64,000 nt of DNA from an uncultured Lachnospiraceae bacterium. GTDB taxonomy: Bacteria > Bacillota > Clostridia > Lachnospirales > Lachnospiraceae. The notes under the pieces were generated by a model, which had not been told where the DNA came from, searched no databases, and saw only the letters and a list, made by a program, of their open reading frames with translations. The DNA is taken from contig CANBFE010000020.1 of assembly GCA_947367855.1 (NCBI GenBank), positions 1 to 64,000 of the forward strand. Reading direction: 5' to 3'. Shown in pieces: positions 41,663 through 50,960 of this stretch; the stretch's first letter is position 1, and every line of letters starts with the position of its first letter. The position numbers were made by a program, and so were the translations under genes.

Positions 41663-44017
41663 TCAGCCCTCTTCCGGCACTAAGCAGCCGTTCTTCCAGG
41701 TCCCCTGCCAGTCCTGCCCGGCTCTGCCTTTTATTTTCATAACGCTCTCCTCATCCATAGCGCTGTCCTTATAGCGCAAAACCACATCTACATCCCTGGC
41801 AAAACGCAGCTTAACTGTCCCCAGTCTTCCCCCGCTCCAGGCCAGGTCCGCCTCTATGCCTCCCTTTGCACACAATCCGCGGATGCTTCCTTCACTCCAT
41901 TCCGCAGGCAAAGCCGGAAGAAGCAGAATCTGGCCCTTCCTGCTCTGCAGCAGCATTTCCGCAATACCGGATGTCACGCCAAAGTTGCCGTCTATCTGGA
42001 AGGGAGGATGGCTTCCGAAGAAATCAGGACAGGTTCCCGACTGTCCGTCTTCCGCCAGATGCAGCTGCCGTTTGATCAGGCGCAGCGCATTGCCTCCCTC
42101 CCGCAATCTGGCCCAGAGATTTACCTTCCACCCCAGGCTCCATCCCGTTCCCTCAAAGCCCCTGGCCAACAGGGATTTTTTGCAGGCCTCCGCCAACTCC
42201 GGCGTCTCCTCCAGGGTAATCAGATCCGCAGGGAACATTCCATATAAATGGGACAAATGCCTGTGCTCCGGCTCTGCCTCCGGAAGTTCCTCATTCCACT
42301 CAAGCAGCCTTCCGTCCTTCCCGATGACCAGAGGTTCCAGCTTCCCCAGGGCAGCTTCCAGACTCTCCTGGAATTCCTCCCGAATCCCCAGAACTTCTCC
42401 CGCTTTCCGACAGTTCTCAAAAAGCTCCCGGATAATGGTCATAGTCATGGCATTGGTCCGGCTCACTGCCACTGCCCCGCCCTCCCACAGAAAGGAATTT
42501 TCAGGGGATGTGGAAGGGCCAAAGGCAAGAAAGCCGCCTTCCTCCTCCAGAACCGCCAGATAAAATAATGCCGCCTCCTTCATAATAGGATAGGCCGTCC
42601 GCTCCAGAAATTCCCTGTCAAGAGTATACTCATATTGCGTATATAAATGTTCACACAGCCATCCGGAGGACATTGGCCAGTATGCCCAGCAGCCGCAGCC
42701 ACTCCGTTTATCACCCACCGGATTTGCGGAACGCCACAGATCCGTATTATGATGGGACACAAAGCCCGGCGCTGCATAGTATCTTTCCGCAGTTCCCTTT
42801 CCCTTCTCACTGATTCCCCGGATCAGCTCCACCAAAGGCTCGTTCATCTCTGCCAGATTGCAGGAAAATACAGGCCAGTAATTCATCTCCGTATTGATAT
42901 TGATGGTGTAATTGCTGCTCCATGGAGGCAGGGTGGAATCGTTCCAGATGCCCTGCAGATTCGTGGCCTGACTTCCGGGCCGGGAAGCCGAAATGGTCAG
43001 ATATCTGCCAAACTGAAACAGATACACAGGCAGCCAGTGGTCATCCCCTGTATCCCGGAAACTGCGCAGCCTTTCATAAGTGGAAATCCCCGCCTTCTCA
43101 TCCTCTCCCAGAGAGAAGGATACCCTGTCAAAATATGAGGAAAAATCTTTCTCATGCTCTTCCAGAAGCGCCCCAAACCCTTTCTTCACAGCCGCTTCCA
43201 CATCCCGGCGGCAGGGCTCCTCACAGTCTTTCCCCGCAAGCTCCGGGCAGGCATCAATACCCGCAAAGTTGCTCCTTACACCCAGACAGATCAGAGCCTC
43301 CGTAGCGCCGGATACCCTGATTTCCCCATCCCTGCCCTCCACGGCGCCATCTGCCGCTTCCACCTGAATCAGGGAAAAATACCGGATCCCCGTCTCCTCT
43401 TTTTTGTCGGAATAGAAAATGGCATTCACGGTTCCAAGATAATGAGGATCTGCATGGGAAGGACATAAGCCCCTGACTTCCAGATTTCCCTCTCCACTGG
43501 AAACCGTGTATTTCAGCTGACTGTTAAAAGTCAGGGAAAAGGTCAATCCCCCCTTCCGCTCTGACTCCAGGCGCATCACAAAAACCTGGGCGGGATAAGA
43601 TATAAATGTAGTCCTTTTGTAGTTTCCTCCGTCAGCCTGATAGGATACCTTGTGAACGCCTGTCCGCAGGTCCAGTTCCCGCCTGTAGCTGCTGCCTTCC
43701 CCATGTTCCATTTTCAGGTACATATCTCCCATGGGCATATAACTTTCCGTAAAGCCTCCGGTAAACTGTTCTTCCAACAGCTGCTGGGCCTCTTTATAGC
43801 GGTGCTCCCGGGCCAGCTCCCGGGCCTGCCTGTAATACACATGCATTCCGGGCTCATTTTTGTCATGGGGATAACCGGACCACAGGGTATCCTCGTTAAA
43901 ACATATTTTCTCCTCCTTCACACCCCCATGCACCATGGCGCCTATGCGGCCGTTTCCAAGCGGCATCGCCTCAGTCCATTTTTCCGCCTGCCTTTCATAC
44001 CATAATTTCAGTTCCAT
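41663..44017 (-). CDS. GH95 alpha-L-fucosidase
   Basis: A 784-residue enzyme with the GH95 N-terminal signature WTEAMPLGNGRIGAMVHGGV followed by CFNEDTLWSGYPHD. The (alpha/alpha)6 barrel has NYTININTEMNYWPVFSCNL and DGNFGVTSGIAEMLLQ. GH95 enzymes remove alpha-1,2-linked fucose (or alpha-galactose) from mucin and milk glycans by inversion. No signal peptide is present, which contrasts with the secreted bifidobacterial forms. GGAGGGAG precedes the ATG. It is second in the operon after GH29. Confidence 0.93.
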   Translation of the reverse strand: MELKLWYERQAEKWTEAMPLGNGRIGAMVHGGVKEEKICFNEDTLWSGYPHDKNEPGMHVYYRQARELAREHRYKEAQQLLEEQFTGGFTESYMPMGDMYLKMEHGEGSSYRRELDLRTGVHKVSYQADGGNYKRTTFISYPAQVFVMRLESERKGGLTFSLTFNSQLKYTVSSGEGNLEVRGLCPSHADPHYLGTVNAIFYSDKKEETGIRYFSLIQVEAADGAVEGRDGEIRVSGATEALICLGVRSNFAGIDACPELAGKDCEEPCRRDVEAAVKKGFGALLEEHEKDFSSYFDRVSFSLGEDEKAGISTYERLRSFRDTGDDHWLPVYLFQFGRYLTISASRPGSQATNLQGIWNDSTLPPWSSNYTININTEMNYWPVFSCNLAEMNEPLVELIRGISEKGKGTAERYYAAPGFVSHHNTDLWRSANPVGDKRSGCGCWAYWPMSSGWLCEHLYTQYEYTLDREFLERTAYPIMKEAALFYLAVLEEEGGFLAFGPSTSPENSFLWEGGAVAVSRTNAMTMTIIRELFENCRKAGEVLGIREEFQESLEAALGKLEPLVIGKDGRLLEWNEELPEAEPEHRHLSHLYGMFPADLITLEETPELAEACKKSLLARGFEGTGWSLGWKVNLWARLREGGNALRLIKRQLHLAEDGQSGTCPDFFGSHPPFQIDGNFGVTSGIAEMLLQSRKGQILLLPALPAEWSEGSIRGLCAKGGIEADLAWSGGRLGTVKLRFARDVDVVLRYKDSAMDEESVMKIKGRAGQDWQGTWKNGCLVPEEG

Positions 44018-44135
44018 TTCTCCCTCCTGTTTCGTGTCTTTCCATTATCCTGAACTGGTTAATACAAAGGCAGGACCGTAACCTCTTACAGTCACAGCCC
44101 TGCCGTGCACAGCCATCTTGTCAGCCGTCTGCTTC

Positions 44136-45425
44136 TCAGTCGTTATTCGTCACAACCTCGCCATGTCCCAGATTGTATGTAATCTCACCCTCCAGTTCCA
44201 CCTTCAGAACCGTGGTCAGGGGATGCATCTGCATCTTGTCCGCGCGGATCCACAAGGTTCCCGGGATGCCGCTCCAGGGCAGAGAACCCGTATAGCTGAA
44301 GGAAAGCTCCTCTCCGGTGTGGAGAACGCTGACCTTCTTCACAGGGGTCTTCACTCCCTTCACACACAGGAACTCCGAGGGCTGGTCATACACAAAGAGG
44401 TAGATGGTCTTCTTATCTGCGGACAGGGTGCTGCCGCCCAGGAACTGATTGTAGCTTAAGCCCTTCCCCGTCTCATAGATGGCCTCCTCATTGTCATGAA
44501 TAAACTGTCCCAGATCCTCCAGTACCTTCACCTGCCGTTCGTCCAGGGTACCATCCTCTCTGGGACCCACATCCAGAAGCAGCTTTCCGCCCAAAGTCAG
44601 GCAGTCGCAGAACATACGGACCACCTGACGGCTGGTCTTGTAATGATTGTCGGAAGGACGGTATCCCCAGGAAGTGTTGATGGTGGTGCAGAACTCCCAC
44701 ACACCCTCAGGCCCAATCAGCGGAATGCCCTGTTCCGGGGTCTCATAGTCGCCGTAGCCCTGGAGACGGGAATTCACGATAATGTTGGGATTCAGGGACT
44801 GAAGATACTCCTTGAATTCCTTCGCCTTCCACTGGTTGGCGCTGCGCTCCCAGTCTCCGTCGAACCACAGCAGATCCACTGTGCCGTAATTGGTCATCAG
44901 CTCTCTCATCTGGTTATTGTTGAACTCCAGGAACTCCTGCCACTTCTCAGGATCTTCCGGTCCCCCTGCCGGGGTGGCAAATACATCCTTCAGATGGTTC
45001 TGGGGATCAGAGCCTTCCGGATAAACCGTCCTGTAGCGGGGATCGGACCAGTCAATGAGGGAGAAATAAATTCCCACCTTCATGCCGGCCTCTCTGACCG
45101 CCGCCGTATATTCCTTGATCAGATCCCGTTTTGCCGGGGTCTTCTTCACCACACTCAAATCGGAATACTGGGTATCAAACAACGCTACACCGTCATGATG
45201 TTTGGAAGTCAGCACCACATACTGAGCCCCTGCGCGCCTGAACAGATCCGCCCAGGCCGCCGCGTCAAATTTGGATGCCGTGAAGCCGTCGCACTGCTTC
45301 ATGTAATCCTCATAAGAAATGGCGCCGTTGTGGAAAGACCATGACTCCGACACGTCTCCCACGGCATAGATACCCCAATGAATAAAGATACCAAGCTTCG
45401 CCTTCTTGAACCACTCCTGCATCAT
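44136..45425 (-). CDS. GH29 alpha-L-fucosidase
   Basis: A 429-residue GH29 enzyme. KLGIFIHWGIYAVGDVSESW and SKHHDGVALFDT are conserved substrate-binding segments, and Asp189 in LLWFDGDW is the nucleophile. GH29 enzymes retain configuration and cleave alpha-1,3/1,4/1,6-linked fucose, complementing GH95. There is no signal peptide, so it works in the cytoplasm. First gene of the minus-strand glycosidase operon, with an operator-overlapped promoter about 320 bp upstream and a ribosome site AGGAGG before the ATG. Confidence 0.94.
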   Translation of the reverse strand: MMQEWFKKAKLGIFIHWGIYAVGDVSESWSFHNGAISYEDYMKQCDGFTASKFDAAAWADLFRRAGAQYVVLTSKHHDGVALFDTQYSDLSVVKKTPAKRDLIKEYTAAVREAGMKVGIYFSLIDWSDPRYRTVYPEGSDPQNHLKDVFATPAGGPEDPEKWQEFLEFNNNQMRELMTNYGTVDLLWFDGDWERSANQWKAKEFKEYLQSLNPNIIVNSRLQGYGDYETPEQGIPLIGPEGVWEFCTTINTSWGYRPSDNHYKTSRQVVRMFCDCLTLGGKLLLDVGPREDGTLDERQVKVLEDLGQFIHDNEEAIYETGKGLSYNQFLGGSTLSADKKTIYLFVYDQPSEFLCVKGVKTPVKKVSVLHTGEELSFSYTGSLPWSGIPGTLWIRADKMQMHPLTTVLKVELEGEITYNLGHGEVVTNND

Positions 45426-45748
45426 AATGAAAATCCTCCTTGCCGATTCCGGCCATGTTTATTGTCGTACATCCGCGTCCTGCCTGCCTCGCAGCGTCTT
45501 CTCTCCTTCACGCGCCCCCTCTTCGGCGGCCCCTTTCAAGCTTCTTCAGCCGTTCTCCCGTCTCCGGGAAAAGACATCCCACAGGCATCTTTCTCCGCTA
45601 CCAACAGTTTACAATCTCTTCCTCGATAATGTCAACATATCTTTTCGCTTTCTTCGGCTTCTGTCCGGGAAAGCTATTTGACGGCACATTCCGTTCTCCT
45701 TTCCCACCTTGTGCCCCCTGCAGCACAGCAGGCTGCAAATACCCTTTC

Positions 45749-45777
45749 ATTATATCACTGCGCCTCCCATTTGTAAA
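45749..45777 (-). promoter_or_regulatory. Promoter of the glycosidase operon
   Basis: Minus strand: TTTACA (45,777-45,772), 17-bp spacer, TATAAT (45,754-45,749). The -35 box lies inside the ATTTGTA-AA-TACAAAT inverted repeat. Confidence 0.7.
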
Positions 45778-45784
45778 TACAAAT
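45769..45784. promoter_or_regulatory. Operator-like inverted repeat (GntR-type candidate)
   Basis: ATTTGTA and TACAAAT arms with an AA centre overlap the -35 box of the fucosidase operon. A near copy (TTTGTAAATACATAT) lies at 53,809-53,824 in the second divergent promoter region. The local GntR/UTRA regulator is the obvious candidate binder. Confidence 0.6.
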
Positions 45785-45850
45785 ATATTTTTCTTAATTA
45801 TGTAATTACATTGTGTTGTCTAAGTATATACCTTAAGCTACTCAATTTAT

Positions 45851-45879
45851 CAAGACATATTTTATATGTCTTGACATAT
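45851..45879. promoter_or_regulatory. Cluster of GACATAT half-sites
   Basis: CAAGACATA and TATGTCTTG form a perfect inverted repeat (45,851-45,873). ATATGTC-TT-GACATAT (45,864-45,879) forms a second that overlaps the -35 box of the ABC transporter promoter. The second arm recurs as TTGACATATC at 53,845. Confidence 0.55.
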
Positions 45880-45899
45880 CCACTGCGTTATTGTATATT
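45871..45899 (+). promoter_or_regulatory. Promoter of the ABC transporter operon
   Basis: Consensus TTGACA (45,871-45,876), 17-bp spacer, TATATT (45,894-45,899). Start near 45,906 leaves a 268-nt leader with a terminator-like hairpin and a 40-bp palindrome. Confidence 0.75.
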
Positions 45900-45968
45900 G
45901 TATTGAAAGCGGTACCTGCCGAAAGCGACAGGCCCATAATCGGAATTTCTCACAAAGTATACCATTCG

Positions 45969-46003
45969 AAGCATTATGTTTTTATACATAATGCTTATTT
46001 TTA
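45969..46003 (+). terminator. Leader terminator/attenuator before the ABC operon
   Basis: AAGCATTATGT (45,969-45,979) pairs with ACATAATGCTT (45,986-45,996) across a 6-nt loop, followed by ATTTTTATTGTTTT. It lies about 65 nt after the promoter start, inside the leader of the transporter genes. Confidence 0.65.
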
Positions 46004-46065
46004 TTGTTTTAACTCTGACAAAATATCCAAAAAAATAGTCCACCTTTATCTACTTTGTCCAAATA

Positions 46066-46105
46066 AAACAATGTTCCAAAAAGTATACTTTTTGGAACAT
46101 TGTTT
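46066..46105. promoter_or_regulatory. 40-bp perfect palindrome in the ABC operon leader
   Basis: The two 20-bp arms (AAACAATGTTCCAAAAAGTA and its exact complement) meet without spacer. The central 16 bp equal those of the palindrome at the TnpB-like promoter. In RNA it would form an 18-bp hairpin 68 nt before the start codon; in DNA it could be an operator or terminus-type element. Confidence 0.7.
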
Positions 46106-46173
46106 CTGTCCGGAATTCCGCCTGCTGCCGTCTGTTTTCGGAAATACGGAATCAAACAAGGAGGAACAGTGAA

Positions 46174-47112
46174 TTGAAGAAACAAAACACAGGAAAGGTT
46201 CACGACAACAAAACATTCGTGCAGAAGCTGAAACGGGATTTTCCATTGATCCTGTTCGTTCTGCCAGGCCTGATCATTACGTTTATTTATTCCTACATAC
46301 CTATGTACGGTGTGCAGATCGCTTTCCGGAAATACAATCCCAACAAGGGATTTATGGGAAGCCAGTGGGTGGGGCTGCAGCATTTCATCCGCTTTTTCAA
46401 CTCCCCTTATTTTACCACAACCATTAAAAATACTTTCGTATTAAGTATTTACTCCATAATTGTAGGGTTCCCCATACCCATTATCTTTGCGCTGATGCTG
46501 AACTCCTTCCGGCACAAGAAATACCGGAAGCTGGTCCAGACAGTTACCTACGCGCCCAACTTTATCTCCACTGTGGTCATGTGCGGTATGCTGATTCTGT
46601 TCCTGTCCCCCTCTGTGGGCATTATCAACAATGTCATCAAGTCCCTGGGCGGAGATGCCGTGAACTTTATGGCCGAGGAAAAATTCTGGCGGCACATATA
46701 TGTCTGGTCCGGCGTATGGCAGGGCATGGGATGGTCTTCCGTCATTTACTTTGCCGCCCTGTCCGGCATCAGTCCGGAGCTGCACGAGGCTGCCATCTGC
46801 GACGGAGCCACAAAATTTCAGCGGATCCGGTATATCGATCTGCCCGGAATCCTGCCCACCGCCACCATTCTGCTGATCATGAGCTGCGGCAGCGTCCTCT
46901 CCGTTGGTTTCGAGAAGGTGTTCCTGCTGCAGAATGACCTGAACAAGGGCGTGTCGGAGGTTATCTCCACTTATGTGTACCAGGTGGGTCTCATTGACCG
47001 CAACCTGTCCTATTCATCGGCCATCGGTCTGTTTAACTCTGCCGTAAATGCCGTGATGCTGATCGTAGTAAACAAAATATCCGACAAGCTGTCGGGAACA
47101 AGCCTGTGGTAA
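46174..47112 (+). CDS. Sugar ABC transporter permease (LplB/MalF-like)
   Basis: A 312-residue inner membrane protein with six helices and the permease EAA motif ELHEAAICDGATKFQRIRYIDLPGI near residue 205, which contacts the ATPase. The type is the LplB/YtcP carbohydrate uptake group common in Lachnospiraceae. It uses a TTG start at 46,174 preceded by AAGGAGG. No ATPase gene is in the operon, so a shared ATPase (MsmK-type) must be encoded elsewhere. It probably brings in fucosylated or mannosylated oligosaccharides for the divergent enzymes. Confidence 0.9.
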   Translation: MKKQNTGKVHDNKTFVQKLKRDFPLILFVLPGLIITFIYSYIPMYGVQIAFRKYNPNKGFMGSQWVGLQHFIRFFNSPYFTTTIKNTFVLSIYSIIVGFPIPIIFALMLNSFRHKKYRKLVQTVTYAPNFISTVVMCGMLILFLSPSVGIINNVIKSLGGDAVNFMAEEKFWRHIYVWSGVWQGMGWSSVIYFAALSGISPELHEAAICDGATKFQRIRYIDLPGILPTATILLIMSCGSVLSVGFEKVFLLQNDLNKGVSEVISTYVYQVGLIDRNLSYSSAIGLFNSAVNAVMLIVVNKISDKLSGTSLW

Positions 47113-47126
47113 GGAGGGCGGACAAA

Positions 47127-48044
47127 ATGCAGACTACAACCAAAAAAGTAAAACGTTCCAGAGAAGACGTCATATTTGACAGCATTATTTTTGTGGTACT
47201 TACCGTTATTTTCCTGATTGTCGCCTACCCGCTTTATTTTATCATCATATCCTCCATATCAGCGCCGGAAGCAGTTGCGGGAGGAAAAGTTGTCCTGCTT
47301 CCGGTTGATATCAATTTCAGAGGCTACCAGGAGGTATTCAAGGATTCCCGTATTATGAAAAGTTTCCTGAATTCCGTGTTCTACACAGCCTGCGGCACCC
47401 TGATTAACCTGGCGGTGACGCTGCCCACAGCCTATGCGCTGTCCCGGTCAAAGTTTGTGCTGAAAAAATTTGTCACCACCTTTTATCTGATCACCATGTT
47501 TATCGGAGGCGGCATGATTCCCACTTATCTGGTGGTTCAGAAAACGGGCCTTCTGGACACCATGTGGAGCCTGATTATCCCCGGCGCCCTGGGCGTTTAC
47601 AATATGATCGTGGCCAGAACCTTTTTCCAGCAGAATATCTCCGAGGAGCTCTACGAAGCCGCAGAGATTGACGGCTGCAGCCATGCCCGTTTCTTTTTCT
47701 CCATCGCCCTGCCCCTGTCCGGCGCCATCATTGCCATCATGGTGCTGTACTACGGAGTCGGCCACTGGAATGCCTACTTTAATGCCCTGCTCTACATGCA
47801 GACGGAAGAAAAATTCCCCCTGCAGCTGATTCTCCGTTCCATTCTGGTACAGAATGAAGCGCAGCTCGGGCAGGCAGCTTCCACCAGTGTAGCGGCCAGA
47901 GAAGCTGCCCAGCGGCAGCGGGAGCTGGTGGAGCTGATGAAATACTCCCTGATCATCATTTCCAGTATTCCGGTACTGATCCTGTATCCCCTGATACAGA
48001 AGCATTTTGTAAAGGGCGTTATGATCGGCTCCGTCAAGGGATAA
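47127..48044 (+). CDS. Sugar ABC transporter permease (YtcP/MalG-like)
   Basis: A 305-residue second permease of the same importer. Six membrane segments and the EAA loop ELYEAAEIDGCSHARFFFSIAL are visible. The start at 47,127 has AAGGAGG and lies 14 bp after the first permease stop; a start at 47,106 would overlap it. It forms a heterodimer with the LplB-like subunit. Membrane position and pairing are standard for carbohydrate importers of the CUT1 type. Confidence 0.9.
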   Translation: MQTTTKKVKRSREDVIFDSIIFVVLTVIFLIVAYPLYFIIISSISAPEAVAGGKVVLLPVDINFRGYQEVFKDSRIMKSFLNSVFYTACGTLINLAVTLPTAYALSRSKFVLKKFVTTFYLITMFIGGGMIPTYLVVQKTGLLDTMWSLIIPGALGVYNMIVARTFFQQNISEELYEAAEIDGCSHARFFFSIALPLSGAIIAIMVLYYGVGHWNAYFNALLYMQTEEKFPLQLILRSILVQNEAQLGQAASTSVAAREAAQRQRELVELMKYSLIIISSIPVLILYPLIQKHFVKGVMIGSVKG

Positions 48045-48116
48045 CTCCCTGTCTCATTACCCAGGCTTATGGCCTTACGGCATAAGTACATAAATATTAT
48101 TTCAGGAGGAAATGTT

Positions 48117-49814
48117 ATGAGAAACAAAAAGTTACTGGCAGCTTCATTGGCAACCGCAATGACCCTGTCAACCATGCTTTCGGGCTGCGGCAATGACGGC
48201 GCCCAGACCGGCAGCAACGCCGGAGGAAACGATTCGTCTTCCAGTGAAAGCACAGCCTCGGATTCCGGTACTGCATCCGATGAAGGCGCAGCTTCCGGCG
48301 GCGACGCATCCCAGGAATCCGGAGGAAACCGTGAGAAAGTTGACGATCTCATGTATGCGGAGGGCCTTCCCATTGTGGACGACGGTGCATACTCCTTCTC
48401 CCTTTTCGTCGATTCCTCAGAGGGCGGAAATACTCTGATGTTCCCGGTATTGAAGGAACAGACCGGCGTGGATGTGGAAGTGCAGGGCTTCGCCTATGAG
48501 ATTGCCCAGGAAAAATATTCCCTGGCTCTGGGCTCCGGAGATTACGCCGACTGTATCGGCGGTTGGATTCTCAGCGCAAGCGATGTGCTTACCTATGGCG
48601 TGGACATGGGAATCTTCGTTCCCCTGGAGGAGTATTTCGAGAAGTACTGCCCCAAGATTACGGAAATCCTGAACCTGGAGGGCGTGCGGGAAGCCATGAC
48701 CGCTCCCGACGGCCACATTTATTCCATCCCCTATGCAATCGAAGCGCCCCTTGTTGACTATAACCCTTATATCAATAAGAGGTGGCTGGAAAATGTCAAT
48801 ATGGAGATGCCCACTACCACGGAGGAATTCCGCGAAGTTCTGAGGGCTTTCAAAGAGCAGGACGCAAACGGCAACGGAGATCCCAATGATGAAATTCCTC
48901 TCTCCGGCAGCCCGGAGAACCTGCATCTGGGATACCTGTGCGGTTACTTCGGCTGTTCCATTGACAACAACGGCTTTACCATGGACGGCGATCAGCTGGT
49001 ATTCGGCGCAACCTCACAGCAATACAAGCAGGGCATTGAGTATCTGGCAAGCCTGTATGCGGAAGGTCTGGTAGATCCGGAGCTCTTTACCCAGGATGCC
49101 GCTACCTGGAAGGCAAGAGGCGCACAGGATATCTTCGGCGTATCCATCATGTATGCCTCCAGTGATATCAATCCTTATCCCGCAGGCACCGTTCCCGAGT
49201 GGGAAGCCGTTCCCGTGCTGAAGGGAGATGGTATGGACACACCTGTATGGCTGCGCAATACCTATGGTACCAGTGTATTGAAAAACCAGGTGGTCATCAC
49301 TGACAATGCCGAGCATCCGGAGATCATCTGCCGTTGGTGGGATAATTTCTTCGAACTGGACAATGCGGTTATGTCCCAGCACGGCGACGACACCATCGTG
49401 ACCAAACATGAGGACGGATCTTATTCCAAGATCGACATTGCCACCCTGTCCGAGGAGGATCAGGAGAAATATGCATGGGGCAACCTGTGGCCTCAGTCTC
49501 TGCCCAAGTATGTTCCTGCAGGCTTCAAGGTAAAAGAGGAAGTGGAAGCTTATCAGGAGACCGTGCCCAGAGACGCTTTATATGAGCCTTACCTGACTGA
49601 GAATATTGTTCCTACCGGTTGGCCGGATCTGGACAATGCAGAGGAGCTCTCCGAGCTGCAGACCGCCATCAAGGATTATGTCTCACAGTGCCAGGCGAAA
49701 TGGGTAAGCGGCCAGTCCGATATCAACGCTGACTGGGACGGCTATCTTGCACAGCTCGACAAACTGGGCCTTCAACGGCTCCTTGAATTAAAGGGCGCCG
49801 TAAAGGGCGAATAA
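48117..49814 (+). CDS. Sugar ABC transporter substrate-binding lipoprotein
   Basis: A 565-residue lipoprotein with signal MRNKKLLAASLATAMTLSTM and lipobox LSGCG. A Ser/Gly/Asp-rich linker (about 25-75) leads to a large two-lobed sugar-binding fold (VLKEQTGVDVEVQGFAYEIA, and an EF-like DANGNGDPNDEI loop that may bind calcium). It is the large LplA/YtcQ type, used for oligosaccharides. It is anchored outside the membrane and delivers ligand to the two upstream permeases. ATG 48,117 is preceded by AGGAGG. Confidence 0.92.
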   Translation: MRNKKLLAASLATAMTLSTMLSGCGNDGAQTGSNAGGNDSSSSESTASDSGTASDEGAASGGDASQESGGNREKVDDLMYAEGLPIVDDGAYSFSLFVDSSEGGNTLMFPVLKEQTGVDVEVQGFAYEIAQEKYSLALGSGDYADCIGGWILSASDVLTYGVDMGIFVPLEEYFEKYCPKITEILNLEGVREAMTAPDGHIYSIPYAIEAPLVDYNPYINKRWLENVNMEMPTTTEEFREVLRAFKEQDANGNGDPNDEIPLSGSPENLHLGYLCGYFGCSIDNNGFTMDGDQLVFGATSQQYKQGIEYLASLYAEGLVDPELFTQDAATWKARGAQDIFGVSIMYASSDINPYPAGTVPEWEAVPVLKGDGMDTPVWLRNTYGTSVLKNQVVITDNAEHPEIICRWWDNFFELDNAVMSQHGDDTIVTKHEDGSYSKIDIATLSEEDQEKYAWGNLWPQSLPKYVPAGFKVKEEVEAYQETVPRDALYEPYLTENIVPTGWPDLDNAEELSELQTAIKDYVSQCQAKWVSGQSDINADWDGYLAQLDKLGLQRLLELKGAVKGE

Positions 49815-49836
49815 CGGAAAATACTGTTCCATAAAA

Positions 49837-49889
49837 CAGGGCTGCCGCATCGAGGATCAAAAAATCCACGATGTGACAGCCCTGCTTTT
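49837..49889. terminator. Terminator after the ABC operon
   Basis: CAGGGCTG pairs with CAGCCCTG; an inner CATCG/CGATG stem strengthens it. CTTTTC follows on the plus strand and it can also serve the convergent oxidoreductase gene. Confidence 0.75.
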
Positions 49890-49948
49890 CTGCTGCTGTT
49901 CTCAGGAAAAAATCCCCGGCCTGCAGGCAAATCCTCCTTTACGTTAAA

Positions 49949-50893
49949 TCAAAGACTGTTTAAGATCTGTATTACCTCATGCAGTTCCTCCGGCTTCACC
50001 CGATCCGGGAACCGGTCTTCCAGAACGCAGTCCGTAAAATAGCGGATCTCATTGGCATAGGCATCGCTCTTGGGCAGATTGATCCCTCCTGTATCTCCCT
50101 CAGCCGCTTCCGTGAGGTCCGTCACCGTCCCATCCGCTTCGTACAGAACGCACTGCTCCTTCTCATAGGCCAGAATCGCCCTCTCAAACTGGAAGCGGAA
50201 ACTGGCCGCAAACGGATAGGGGGACGCATACCAGGCAGCCTCCGTGGTGATAAAAAATTCAGGATACTCATATACGACACTGAAATAGTCCTGCTCCGGC
50301 CTCTTTGCCCGATGAACCCTGGCATCCCCTGGTTTCCCAAAAACATATACCAGGAAATCCAGATCATGGATATGCAGGTCAAAGGGCACCAGGCCGCTGC
50401 GCTTCTCGTCAGACATCCAGTTGTCCCAGCTCCATTTGGGAATCTGACCCAGGCGGCTCATGGCACCGGACAGCAGCTTTCCGTATTTTCCGGAATCATA
50501 CATCTCCTTCAGCAGCTCATACTCCGGCCAGAACCGCAGCACCTGCGCCACCATAAACTTTACCCCGTTCCTGCGGGCGGCATCATAGACCCGCTCCACA
50601 TCCTCCCCCTTCAGGGAAACCGGCTTTTCACAGATGACATGTATGCCCCGCTCCATGGCCCGGATGGCAAAATCCGCATGGAGATAGGTAGGGAGACAGA
50701 TATCCAGGATATCCAACTGTTCCCCGTTCAACATTTCCTCAAAATCCGTGTACAAATGCTTGTCCGGATAGGGTTCCAGACGCTCCGGCCGGATATCGCA
50801 GAGCGCCGTGAGCTCCGTCTCCTCCATGGCCTCCCATGCAGGGATGTGCGCGCCGCTGATGCCGCCGATTCCTACCATTCCTACTCTCAACAT
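49949..50893 (-). CDS. Gfo/Idh/MocA-family oxidoreductase
   Basis: A 314-residue NAD(P)-dependent enzyme. The Rossmann start is VGMVGIGGISGAHIPAWEA; the family EKP motif is in CEKPVSLKGEDVERV, and the catalytic HDLDF region is DLHIHDLDFLVYVFG. It probably oxidises or epimerises a sugar from the degraded glycan. ATG 50,893 has AAGGAGG. It shares direction with the upstream GntR regulator gene (67-bp gap), so both may be one transcript. The exact sugar is unknown. Confidence 0.88.
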   Translation of the reverse strand: MLRVGMVGIGGISGAHIPAWEAMEETELTALCDIRPERLEPYPDKHLYTDFEEMLNGEQLDILDICLPTYLHADFAIRAMERGIHVICEKPVSLKGEDVERVYDAARRNGVKFMVAQVLRFWPEYELLKEMYDSGKYGKLLSGAMSRLGQIPKWSWDNWMSDEKRSGLVPFDLHIHDLDFLVYVFGKPGDARVHRAKRPEQDYFSVVYEYPEFFITTEAAWYASPYPFAASFRFQFERAILAYEKEQCVLYEADGTVTDLTEAAEGDTGGINLPKSDAYANEIRYFTDCVLEDRFPDRVKPEELHEVIQILNSL

Positions 50894-50960
50894 AATATAT
50901 TTCCTCCTTTTTAAATCGCTGCGCGATAGCACGAAAGAGTAAAGTCGCTTTTTTGTACTT

